Both the position numbers and the translations under genes were made by a program. A stretch of DNA of 64,000 nt from Flavobacterium sangjuense (GTDB lineage: Bacteria > Bacteroidota > Bacteroidia > Flavobacteriales > Flavobacteriaceae), in contig NZ_CP038810.1 of NCBI RefSeq assembly GCF_004797125.1, positions 1,116,001-1,180,000 on the forward strand. The letters run 5' to 3'. The notes below the pieces were generated by a model. The model saw only the letters and a program-made list of their open reading frames with translations. It was not told where the DNA came from and ran no database searches. Shown piece by piece: positions 17,464 to 24,450 of the stretch (position 1 is the first letter of the stretch; every line of letters begins with the position of its first letter).

Positions 17464-18195
17464 TCATTTTTTGGTTGCTGTATAAATGGTAGCAACACCA
17501 AACGTTTGTGGCATAGCTTTACATTCTATAAACGAAATTTTACGCAATATATTGTTTAAATTTTCTCCAAAAGGAAAATTTGCCGCAGATTCGGATAAGT
17601 AGCCATAAGCATTATTGTCTTTCGAGAAAATTTTTCCAATAATAGGTAAAATAAATTTGGTGTAAAATGTATATCCTTGTTTGAATGGAAATTTAGTCGG
17701 AACTGAAGTTTCTAAAATCACAAAAATGCCATTAGGTTTTAAAACCCTATAGATTTCAGCTAAGCCTTTTTCCAGTGTTTCAAAATTTCTGATGCCAAAT
17801 GAAACCGTAATCGCATCAAAATAATTATCAGGATAAGGCATGTTTTCGCTGTCTCCCAAAACCATTTCTATTTTATCCGATAGTTTTTTGGCTTCAATTT
17901 TTTGCTTCCCAACTTCAAGCATTCCGGCTGATATGTCAAGACCAATAATCTTTTTGGCAGAAGTATTCGACATCATAATCACCAAATCACCGGTTCCGGT
18001 TGCAATGTCAAGAATGGTTTCCGGATTTTTTTCGGCTACTAATGCAACTACTTTTTTTCTCCATTTCATATCAATACCAAGCGATATAACCCGGTTCAGG
18101 CCATCATAGTTCCCGGAAATGTTATCAAACATTTGGGCAACCTGTTCTTTTTTGCCCAAGGATGAATCTTTATATGGCGTGATAATCTTTGACAT
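17464..18195 (-). CDS. menG: Demethylmenaquinone methyltransferase (UbiE/MenG)
   Basis: Final C-methylation of menaquinone with SAM. 243 residues from the ATG at 18193-18195; a TTG 18 bp upstream is in frame, but MSKIITPYKDSSLGKK is the usual N-terminus. Rossmann methyltransferase motif I DIATGTGDLVIMM (about 67), LDISAGMLEVGKQKI (about 90), GDSENMPYPDNYFDAI (about 117) and FGIRNFE follow the family pattern. As Bacteroidota use menaquinone only, MenG activity is expected. porT begins 22 bp downstream. Confidence 0.93.
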   Translation of the reverse strand: MSKIITPYKDSSLGKKEQVAQMFDNISGNYDGLNRVISLGIDMKWRKKVVALVAEKNPETILDIATGTGDLVIMMSNTSAKKIIGLDISAGMLEVGKQKIEAKKLSDKIEMVLGDSENMPYPDNYFDAITVSFGIRNFETLEKGLAEIYRVLKPNGIFVILETSVPTKFPFKQGYTFYTKFILPIIGKIFSKDNNAYGYLSESAANFPFGENLNNILRKISFIECKAMPQTFGVATIYTATKK

Positions 18196-18251
18196 GCGTG
18201 ATTTTTTTGGCAAATATAAGCCAATATTTTAATTAGAAGAGTTCTCTAAAT

Positions 18252-18734
18252 TTACTTTCTTAAATAGGTTTGAAACGTAAAATCGAATTGATGTTTTTCG
18301 TCTTTTGGATGGAATTCGGAAGCAGTTAATTCCCATTTACTCAAATCGATTTCAGGGAAAAAAGTATCAGCATCAAAAGTGTGATGCACTCTTGTGATGT
18401 CTAGTTTATCACCTATTTCAATAGCTTGAGTGTAAATTTCGCCACCGCCAATGATGAATGTTTCTTCCTCTTTTGGACAAATGGCAATCGCTTTTTGCAA
18501 CGAATCCACCACGATGCAGTTTTCAGCAGTATACTTTTTTTGACGGGTAATAATAACGTGCGTTCTGTTGGGTAATGGTTTTGGGAAACTTTCAAAAGTT
18601 TTTCGTCCCATAATAATATAATGACCTGAAGTTACATTTTTGAATCGTTTGAAATCATCAGGCAAATGCCAAAGCAATTGGTTGTCTTTGCCAAGCGCAT
18701 TGTTTTCGGCAACAGCAGCAATAAGTGTAATCAT
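18252..18734 (-). CDS. folA: Dihydrofolate reductase
   Basis: Reduces dihydrofolate to tetrahydrofolate with NADPH, restoring the folate oxidised by ThyA (gene 0.9 kb away). 160 residues with LIAAVAENNALGKDNQLLWHLPDDFKRF (about 3-30, including the catalytic Asp of the LPxD motif), MGRKTFESFP (about 43) and FIIGGGEIYTQA (about 93). Overlaps the stop of the upstream 2TM gene by 4 bp (ATGA), so the two are co-translated. Confidence 0.96.
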   Translation of the reverse strand: MITLIAAVAENNALGKDNQLLWHLPDDFKRFKNVTSGHYIIMGRKTFESFPKPLPNRTHVIITRQKKYTAENCIVVDSLQKAIAICPKEEETFIIGGGEIYTQAIEIGDKLDITRVHHTFDADTFFPEIDLSKWELTASEFHPKDEKHQFDFTFQTYLRK

Positions 18735-19069
18735 TCGGCCGCTGGTTTTGAATTTTCCAAATCGTTTTTTAGTTTTTCTATTTTGTTGGCTTGTCTTAGC
18801 ATTAACTTATCAATTTGCTCTCTTTCCCAATGCTTATTCATAAAGTTACTCACCACAAAAACCCTTATAACATGAAGAATAAATAGAAAAATCCAAACCG
18901 TAACCGCCCATGTCCACCAGGTTTTATCAGAATATAATCCTAACCATTTATTGGCTATAATTAAAAAAAGACTGCCTAAGCAAAGCACTATAAAATGATA
19001 AAACAAGCCTTTTTTTTGCTTGATTCTATCTCTGGCATATTCATATAATTCGTGTTGTTCTGCTTCCAT
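18731..19069 (-). CDS. 2TM domain protein
   Basis: 112 residues. A short amphipathic start, two membrane helices (about 24-42 and 52-72) and a charged helical C-terminus, the layout of the 2TM domain family (PF13239). This module is often attached to histidine kinases or stands alone in Bacteroidota; the function is unknown. Translationally coupled to folA through a 4-bp overlap. Confidence 0.8.
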   Translation of the reverse strand: MEAEQHELYEYARDRIKQKKGLFYHFIVLCLGSLFLIIANKWLGLYSDKTWWTWAVTVWIFLFILHVIRVFVVSNFMNKHWEREQIDKLMLRQANKIEKLKNDLENSKPAAE

Positions 19070-19138
19070 AAGGCGAAATTGTGGCTTAAAGGTAAAATTT
19101 ATTTTTAAAATGACGAAATATGATTTTATGATATTGTA

Positions 19139-19158
19139 TTAAGAAAACGTTTTCTTAA
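19139..19158. promoter_or_regulatory. Perfect 20-bp palindrome, LacI-type operator candidate
   Basis: TTAAGAAAACGTTTTCTTAA is a perfect palindrome with a central CpG, the symmetry expected of LacI/GalR-family operators. It lies in the 236-bp divergent gap, 70 bp before the 2TM start on one side and 147 bp before the CBM48 start on the other. As no T-run follows, it is unlikely to be a terminator. The rest of the gap is AT-rich with no other feature seen. Confidence 0.5.
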
Positions 19159-19305
19159 TCAGAGATGCAAAATTAAAAGCACTTTAAATTATACATCTTC
19201 TTCTAAATTAGCTTAGTTTTTAGCAAATTCTTAAAAATGATTTGACGTGTAAAACATATTAAACTAATGCTTTACTTTGCCCAGTAATCTATAAATGAAT
19301 TAGTT

Positions 19306-19602
19306 ATGGCTATTAAAAAACAAGTTATAAAAACAAAACCGGTTGTTAAAGTTACCTTTTCAATCGAGGCAAAAGAAGCAAATACAGCTTCAGTAGTTGG
19401 TGATTTCAATAATTGGAACCCGGCTGAAGGTGAATTATCAAAACTAAAAACAGGAACTTTCAAAGCGACTTTTGATTTACCAAAAGACAATTCTTTTGAG
19501 TTCAAATATTTAGTTGATGGTACTTATTTGAACGATCCGGAAGCAGATAGTTATGCTTATAACGAGTTTGCTGGTGCAGAAAATAGTGTGTTAGCACTAT
19601 AA
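19306..19602 (+). CDS. Small CBM48 / isoamylase early-set domain protein
   Basis: 98 residues, essentially one immunoglobulin-like glycogen-binding (CBM48/AMPK-beta-like) domain: KVTFSIEAKEANTASVVGDFNNWNP (about 13-37), FKATFDLPKDNSFEFKYLVDG (about 47-68) and LNDPEADSYAYNEFAGAENSVL. The conserved Trp of DFNNWNP fits an alpha-glucan contact. No signal peptide, so cytoplasmic, and no enzyme domain attached. Family members of this size are widespread in Flavobacteriaceae and may target glycogen or regulate its enzymes; this is inference. Confidence 0.85.
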   Translation: MAIKKQVIKTKPVVKVTFSIEAKEANTASVVGDFNNWNPAEGELSKLKTGTFKATFDLPKDNSFEFKYLVDGTYLNDPEADSYAYNEFAGAENSVLAL

Positions 19603-19624
19603 TTTGGTTTAGGTTTATTGGTTA

Positions 19625-19658
19625 AAAATCCGTTTCGATTTATCGGGACGGATTTTTT
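19625..19658. terminator. Bidirectional terminator between CBM48 gene and thyA
   Basis: Stem AAAATCCGT (19625-19633) / ACGGATTTT (19648-19656) with an inner CGAT/ATCG pair and a T6 run for the + strand. The A-run on the other side could serve thyA. Confidence 0.8.
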
Positions 19659-19661
19659 GTT

Positions 19662-20486
19662 TTAAACTGCCACAACACCTTTGATGTGCGGATGCGGATC
19701 GTAATCCACTAAGGTGAAATCTTCAAAAGTGAAGTCAAAGATGTTTTTCACATTCGGATTTAAAATCATTTTCGGCAGTGGTTTTGGTTCGCGTGATAAT
19801 TGTAATTCCACTTGTTCAAAATGATTGTTGTAAATGTGTGCATCACCAAAAGTGTGAATGAATTCCCCAACCTGCAAGTCGCAAACCTGTGCAATCATCA
19901 TCGTAAATAATGCATAAGAAGCAATGTTAAAAGGAACACCAAGAAAAATATCAGCACTTCGTTGGTACAATTGACAGGACAATTTTCCGTCGGCAACATA
20001 AAACTGAAAGAACGCGTGACACGGAGGTAAAGCGGCTTTCCCGTTGGCAACATTTTCGGCAAATGATTTTGAAGTATCAGGAAGTACAGAAGGATTCCAT
20101 GCTGAAACTAACATTCTTCTACTGTTTGGATTCTTTTTCAGCGTATCAATTAATTCTGTGATTTGGTCAATTTCTTCACTGTTCCAGTTGCGCCATTGAT
20201 GACCGTAGACCGGACCTAAATCGCCATTTTCGTTTGCCCATTCATCCCAGATTTTAACTCCGTTTTCCTGAAGATAACCAATGTTGGTGTCACCTTTAAG
20301 GAACCAAAGCAATTCATAGATAATCGATTTCAAATGCAGTTTTTTGGTTGTTACCATTGGGAAACCTTCATTCAAATCAAAACGCATTTGGTAACCAAAA
20401 ACACTTTTGGTTCCTGTTCCTGTTCTGTCTCCTTTTTGGCAACCGTTTTCCAAAACGTGTCGCACTAAATCGTGGTATTGTTTCAT
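19662..20486 (-). CDS. thyA: Thymidylate synthase
   Basis: Methylates dUMP to dTMP with 5,10-methylene-THF, producing the dihydrofolate that FolA recycles. 274 residues, with [20 protein letters not shown] (about 19-38), [10 protein letters not shown] (about 132), the catalytic Cys in [11 protein letters not shown] (about 158) and [13 protein letters not shown] (about 218). Length is typical of the bacterial enzyme. Confidence 0.97.
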   Translation of the reverse strand: MKQYHDLVRHVLENGCQKGDRTGTGTKSVFGYQMRFDLNEGFPMVTTKKLHLKSIIYELLWFLKGDTNIGYLQENGVKIWDEWANENGDLGPVYGHQWRNWNSEEIDQITELIDTLKKNPNSRRMLVSAWNPSVLPDTSKSFAENVANGKAALPPCHAFFQFYVADGKLSCQLYQRSADIFLGVPFNIASYALFTMMIAQVCDLQVGEFIHTFGDAHIYNNHFEQVELQLSREPKPLPKMILNPNVKNIFDFTFEDFTLVDYDPHPHIKGVVAV

Positions 20487-20494
20487 TGCTGTGG

Positions 20495-20620
20495 ATTTGG
20501 TTATTTGGTGATTCGGTTATTTGTGTTTATAAATTTACCGATTACCAAGTTATCAAATTGTATAAAAAATTCATTTTCTTTTTGATTTATTCGAATAACC
20601 AAATTACCGAATAACCAAAT
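20495..20620. repeat. Long inverted repeat between bifunctional nuclease and thyA
   Basis: Arms of 27 bp (20495-20521 and 20594-20620) pair with three mismatches, all transitions. Each arm is itself built of the unit GGTTATTTGGT / GGTTATTCGGT, and a further copy lies in the spacer (taccgattaccaag). It could form a long AU-rich hairpin in the transcript between the two - strand genes. Confidence 0.65.
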
Positions 20621-20625
20621 TAACT

Positions 20626-21252
20626 TTAAGACTCACGTTTCGATATCTCATCGCGAATCTTCGCTGCTTTCTCGTAATCTTCGTTTTGAACTGCTTTTTC
20701 TAAAGATTCGTGCAATTCAGAAAGACTCATGCTTTTATAAACATCGGTTGAGGCATTGCCTTCGCTGTCTAATCCAAACGTTTCCGGAGTAGAAAGTACA
20801 CCTTCATCATCCGGATTCTGATTTTCTAATTCTGTTGGATTGTTCAGATAGATTCCGGCTTTGTCCAATATGTTTTTATAGGTAAAAATTGGCGCCGAAA
20901 AACGCAACGCTAAAGCAATAGCATCCGAAGTTCGGGCATCAATAATTTCTTCAATTTTATCTCTTTCGCAAATAATGCTGGAGTAGAAAACGCCATCAAC
21001 CAGTTTGTGAATAATCACTTGCTTTACCACTATATCAAATCGGTCTGCAAAACTTTTGAACAAATCATGCGTCAAAGGACGCGGAGGTTTGATTTCTTTT
21101 TCAAGCGCAATTGCAATTGATTGTGCTTCGAAAGCTCCAATAACTATAGGCAATTTTCGTTCACCATCTACTTCATTTAAAATCAAGGCATACGCACCGT
21201 TTTGCGTTTGACTATAGGAAATTCCCTTTATAGTTAGTTTTACTAAACTCAT
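20626..21252 (-). CDS. Bifunctional nuclease family protein (DUF151) with UVR motif
   Basis: 208 residues. The DUF151/BFN domain (about 1-150) shows NGAYALILNEVDGERKLPIVIGAFEAQSIAI and RTSDAIALALRF. An acidic linker leads to a UvrB/UvrC-type helical motif (about 170-203: LHESLEKAVQNEDYEKAAKIRDEI). The family has DNase/RNase activity in a few studied members; the UVR motif suggests contact with a repair or stress partner. In Bacteroidota this fusion is common. Confidence 0.88.
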   Translation of the reverse strand: MSLVKLTIKGISYSQTQNGAYALILNEVDGERKLPIVIGAFEAQSIAIALEKEIKPPRPLTHDLFKSFADRFDIVVKQVIIHKLVDGVFYSSIICERDKIEEIIDARTSDAIALALRFSAPIFTYKNILDKAGIYLNNPTELENQNPDDEGVLSTPETFGLDSEGNASTDVYKSMSLSELHESLEKAVQNEDYEKAAKIRDEISKRES

Positions 21253-21284
21253 TATTCTTAAGTATAAAGCCGTGAAGGAATTGT

Positions 21285-21331
21285 ATCCCGACTTTTAATT
21301 TATTGTAAATTAAGTCCCGAGGGTTCGGGAT
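21285..21331. repeat. Small GC-capped inverted repeat
   Basis: TCCCGA (21315-21320) GGGT TCGGGA (21325-21330) is a compact hairpin, and ATCCCGA at 21285 forms an outer alternative pairing with TCGGGAT at 21325. It lies upstream of the bifunctional nuclease start in a 183-bp gap. Looks like a short flavobacterial intergenic repeat; no function is evident. Confidence 0.4.
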
Positions 21332-21372
21332 GCAAAGTAACAAAAACTTTTCGCTTCTAAAAACGAAAGTAT

Positions 21373-21412
21373 AAAAAAAGAGCCGTCGAATTTTTAATTT
21401 TTCGGCAGCTCT
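21373..21412 (-). terminator. Terminator of the etfBA operon
   Basis: On the - strand the arm AGAGCTGCCGAA (21412-21401) pairs with TTCGACGGCTCT (21390-21379), one mismatch and one G-U pair, followed by a T7 run. It lies 24 bp after the etfA stop. Confidence 0.8.
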
Positions 21413-21435
21413 GATTTGAATTAATAAATTGTGAA

Positions 21436-22404
21436 TTATGCGTTTTGAGTTTTAAACTCCTTTAGTTTTTGTGTTAATCTTGGAAGAATTTCCAATGCAT
21501 CACCAACGATTCCGTAATCGGCAACTTTAAAAAATGGTGCGTCAGCATCAGTGTTGATAACCACTTTTACTTTTGATGAGTTGATTCCGGCTATGTGCTG
21601 AATAGCACCTGAAATTCCAACAGCAACATATAAATTGGCCGCTACGGGTTTTCCTGTTTGCCCAACGTGTTCGCTATGAGGTCTCCATCCTAAATCAGAA
21701 ACCGGTTTAGAGCAAGCGGTTGCTGCTCCAAGAACTCCAGCTAAATCTTCTAAAATTCCCCAGTTTTCTGGGCCTTTTAAACCACGGCCACCGGAAACTA
21801 CCACATCAGCATCGGCAATAGTTACTTTTCCGGTTGTTTTTTCTACTGATTCTACTTTTACGTTGAAATCGGCATCATTTAAACTTGGCGCAAAATCTTC
21901 TTCCACTGCTGCGGCATTGCTTTCTACCAATCCGTATGAGTTTTTGGCTAAGCTTAATACTTTAACATCAGTATTGATTTCAGTGATATTAAAAGCTTTG
22001 TTTGAAAAAGCATTTCTTTTCACCTGGAATGGCGAAGTGCTCAAAGGCAATCCAACCACGTTAGAAGCAAATCCGGCATCTAAACCTACGGCAACTAATG
22101 GCGCCATATATAAACTGTCGGTTGTAGAAGACAATAAAATTACTTTTGCTCCTTCTTTTTGTGCTGCCTGCTCAACAACATCAGCGAAAGCTTTTGCGTT
22201 GAAATTGTTCAATTTGTCGTTAGAAACTTTCAATACTTTGTCTACTCCGTATTTTGATAATTCAGAAACATTTCCTGCGTTTACTGTTACTGCAGTTACT
22301 GTTGTTCCTAAAGATTCGGCTACTTTTTTGGCATAAGAAGCCAATTCAAAAGCTACTTTTTTAAATTTTCCGTCTGCTGATTCAGCATATATTAATAATG
22401 ACAT
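21436..22404 (-). CDS. etfA: Electron transfer flavoprotein alpha subunit
   Basis: Carries FAD and passes electrons from acyl-CoA dehydrogenases to ETF:quinone oxidoreductase. 322 residues from the ATG at 22402-22404; the frame is open upstream but MSLLIYAES is the normal N-terminus. N-terminal ETF fold, then the FAD domain with VSGGRGLKGPENW (about 204), ATACSKPVSDLGWRPHSEHVGQTGK (about 228-252) and AVGISGAIQHIAGI (about 262-275). etfB ends 16 bp upstream, same strand. Confidence 0.96.
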   Translation of the reverse strand: MSLLIYAESADGKFKKVAFELASYAKKVAESLGTTVTAVTVNAGNVSELSKYGVDKVLKVSNDKLNNFNAKAFADVVEQAAQKEGAKVILLSSTTDSLYMAPLVAVGLDAGFASNVVGLPLSTSPFQVKRNAFSNKAFNITEINTDVKVLSLAKNSYGLVESNAAAVEEDFAPSLNDADFNVKVESVEKTTGKVTIADADVVVSGGRGLKGPENWGILEDLAGVLGAATACSKPVSDLGWRPHSEHVGQTGKPVAANLYVAVGISGAIQHIAGINSSKVKVVINTDADAPFFKVADYGIVGDALEILPRLTQKLKEFKTQNA

Positions 22405-22420
22405 ATTGTGTGTTTTTAAA

Positions 22421-23167
22421 TTAGATAACTTTTGCTTCGTTGTGTAATGCATTGATTAATCCGTCCAAATCATCTGCTGCAAATAATTTCACCGCTGATT
22501 TTGGAGCCGGTTTTTCAAATTTCACCGCTTTCGTATTGATGTTAGCAGCTACAGGCTCAAGAACGGTTAGCACTTTTGTTCTTGCCGTCATGATTCCTCT
22601 CATATTTGGAATACGCAAATCTTTTTCTTCTACCAAACCTTTTTGTCCGCCAATTACTAATGGCAATGCAGCAGAGATTGTTTCTTTTCCACCGTCAATT
22701 TCTCTGGCAGCTTTTGCTGAAGTTCCGTTGATAGTTATTTCTGCGCAAGAATTCACAAAGTTGTAATCTAATAGTGAAGCTAACATTCCGGGAACCATTC
22801 CGCCATTATAATCTAATGATTCTCTTCCGCAGATAATTAAATCATATCCACCCGATTTTGCTACTTCGGCTAATTGTTTGGCAACAAAAAAACCGTCAGT
22901 AGGCGTTGCGTTTACTCTGATTGCTTCGTTAGCACCAATGGCTAAAGCCTTTCTCAAAGTGGCTTCGGCATCAGCACCACCAACATTGACAACGGTAACA
23001 TTAGCACCTTGTTGTTCTTGAAACCAAATGGCTCTTGTTAGACCAAATTCGTCATTCGGGTTGATTACATATTGAACACCATTGGTGTCAAATTCGGTGT
23101 CTCCATTTACAAAATTAATTTTTGAAGTAGTATCAGGAACATGACTGATGCAAACTAATATTTTCAT
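22421..23167 (-). CDS. etfB: Electron transfer flavoprotein beta subunit
   Basis: Partner of EtfA, 248 residues from the ATG at 23165-23167 (MKILVCISHVPDTTSKI). The longer frame upstream crosses the promoter and is discarded. Shows the family motifs NPNDEFGLTRAI (about 35), DLIICGRESLDYNGGMVPGMLA (about 108) and the recognition-loop region with LPLVIGGQKGLVEEKDLRIPNMRGIMTA (about 163-190). A TAATTTTG element lies 33 bp upstream. Confidence 0.96.
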   Translation of the reverse strand: MKILVCISHVPDTTSKINFVNGDTEFDTNGVQYVINPNDEFGLTRAIWFQEQQGANVTVVNVGGADAEATLRKALAIGANEAIRVNATPTDGFFVAKQLAEVAKSGGYDLIICGRESLDYNGGMVPGMLASLLDYNFVNSCAEITINGTSAKAAREIDGGKETISAALPLVIGGQKGLVEEKDLRIPNMRGIMTARTKVLTVLEPVAANINTKAVKFEKPAPKSAVKLFAADDLDGLINALHNEAKVI

Positions 23168-23199
23168 AAGTATTGTGTGTTTGTTGAAATTTCGAAGCA

Positions 23200-23207
23200 C
23201 AAAATTA
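23200..23207 (-). promoter_or_regulatory. Putative -7 element of etfBA
   Basis: Coding-strand TAATTTTG fits TAnnTTTG exactly and lies 33 bp before the etfB start codon. Confidence 0.4.
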
Positions 23208-23369
23208 GAATAATATTTTGAATAATGTACTATGCGCGCATAATATTTTACCTCTATTATATCGATTTCGTAAAAGATAAATATTGAGATTCCTTTCCCT
23301 TTCAATTATTTGCACTACTTAGCAAGATGATTTATAACTTAAATATCTTTTTTAATCGTTTTTAATTTT

Positions 23370-23377
23370 TATTTTTG
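23370..23377 (+). promoter_or_regulatory. Putative -7 element of pdhB
   Basis: TATTTTTG matches TAnnTTTG and lies 34 bp before the ATG at 23411. The -33 position is T-rich without a distinct TTG. Confidence 0.35.
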
Positions 23378-23410
23378 CCATTCAAATTAATTGAAAGAAA
23401 TAGAAATTCT

Positions 23411-24388
23411 ATGAGAACAATACAATTTAGAGAAGCGATTGCCGAAGCGATGAGCGAAGAAATGCGTCGTGATGAATCAGTATATTTAATGGGTGAAGAA
23501 GTTGCCGAATATAACGGTGCTTACAAAGCTTCAAAAGGAATGCTCGACGAATTTGGACCAAAAAGAGTAATCGATACGCCAATTGCCGAACTTGGTTTTG
23601 CCGGAATTGCAGTTGGTTCAGCAATGAACGGTTGTCGCCCGATTGTAGAATACATGACTTTCAATTTCTCGTTAGTTGGTATTGACCAAATTATTAACAA
23701 TGCTGCCAAAATGCGTCAAATGTCGGCCGGACAGTTTCCGATGCCAATGGTTTTTCGTGGACCAACAGCTTCTGCCGGACAATTAGGAGCAACGCACTCA
23801 CAAGCTTTTGAAAACTGGTTTGCAAACACACCAGGTTTAAAAGTAGTTGTTCCATCAACTGTTTATGATGCAAAAGGTTTGTTGAAAGCAGCCATTCGTG
23901 ATAACGATCCTGTGATTTTCATGGAATCGGAGCAAATGTATGGTGACAAAGGCGAAGTGCCGGAAGGAGAATACACTATTCCACTTGGCGTTGCCGATAT
24001 AAAAAGAGAAGGAACTGATGTAACAATTGTTTCTTTTGGTAAAATCATCAAAGAAGCTTTCATCGCTGCTGACGAATTAGCCAAAGAAGGTATCTCTTGT
24101 GAGATTATCGATTTGAGAACGGTTCGCCCAATGGATTATGACGCGATTATCACTTCGGTTAAAAAAACAAACAGGTTAGTAGTTCTTGAAGAAGCATGGC
24201 CATTTGCCAGTGTGGCTTCTGAAATTACCTATATGGTTCAGGATCGCGCTTTTGATTATTTGGATGCGCCTGTTCAAAGAATCACAACGGCTGACACACC
24301 TGCACCATATTCACCAACTTTATTAAAAGAATGGTTGCCAAATGCAGAAGATGTTATTAAAGCTGTGAAAAAAGTAACTTACAAATAA
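23411..24388 (+). CDS. pdhB: Pyruvate dehydrogenase E1 component, beta subunit
   Basis: Beta subunit of the thiamine-diphosphate E1 enzyme, 325 residues from the ATG at 23411 (MRTIQFREAIAEAMSEEM). Transketolase pyrimidine domain with MGEEVAEYNGAYKAS (about 27-42), IVEYMTFNFSLVGIDQIINNAAK (about 80-102) and FRGPTASAGQLGATHSQ; C-terminal transketolase domain ending in NAEDVIKAVKKVTYK. The residue pattern favours pyruvate over branched-chain E1. The alpha subunit is not adjacent. A hairpin terminator follows immediately. Confidence 0.94.
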   Translation: MRTIQFREAIAEAMSEEMRRDESVYLMGEEVAEYNGAYKASKGMLDEFGPKRVIDTPIAELGFAGIAVGSAMNGCRPIVEYMTFNFSLVGIDQIINNAAKMRQMSAGQFPMPMVFRGPTASAGQLGATHSQAFENWFANTPGLKVVVPSTVYDAKGLLKAAIRDNDPVIFMESEQMYGDKGEVPEGEYTIPLGVADIKREGTDVTIVSFGKIIKEAFIAADELAKEGISCEIIDLRTVRPMDYDAIITSVKKTNRLVVLEEAWPFASVASEITYMVQDRAFDYLDAPVQRITTADTPAPYSPTLLKEWLPNAEDVIKAVKKVTYK

Positions 24389-24409
24389 TATTAATTTACC
24401 TATATTTGA

Positions 24410-24443
24410 AACTTCATCAGACATCGATTTGGTGAAGTTTTTT
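24410..24443 (+). terminator. Terminator of pdhB abutting the next start codon
   Basis: AACTTCATC / GGTGAAGTT forms a 9-bp stem (one G-U pair) with a loop of about 12 nt, followed by T7. The T-run ends only a few bases before the ATGs at 24445 and 24451, so the DUF5686 gene must be read from a promoter within or upstream of this hairpin, or from partial read-through. Confidence 0.7.
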
Positions 24444-24450
24444 TATGCCT

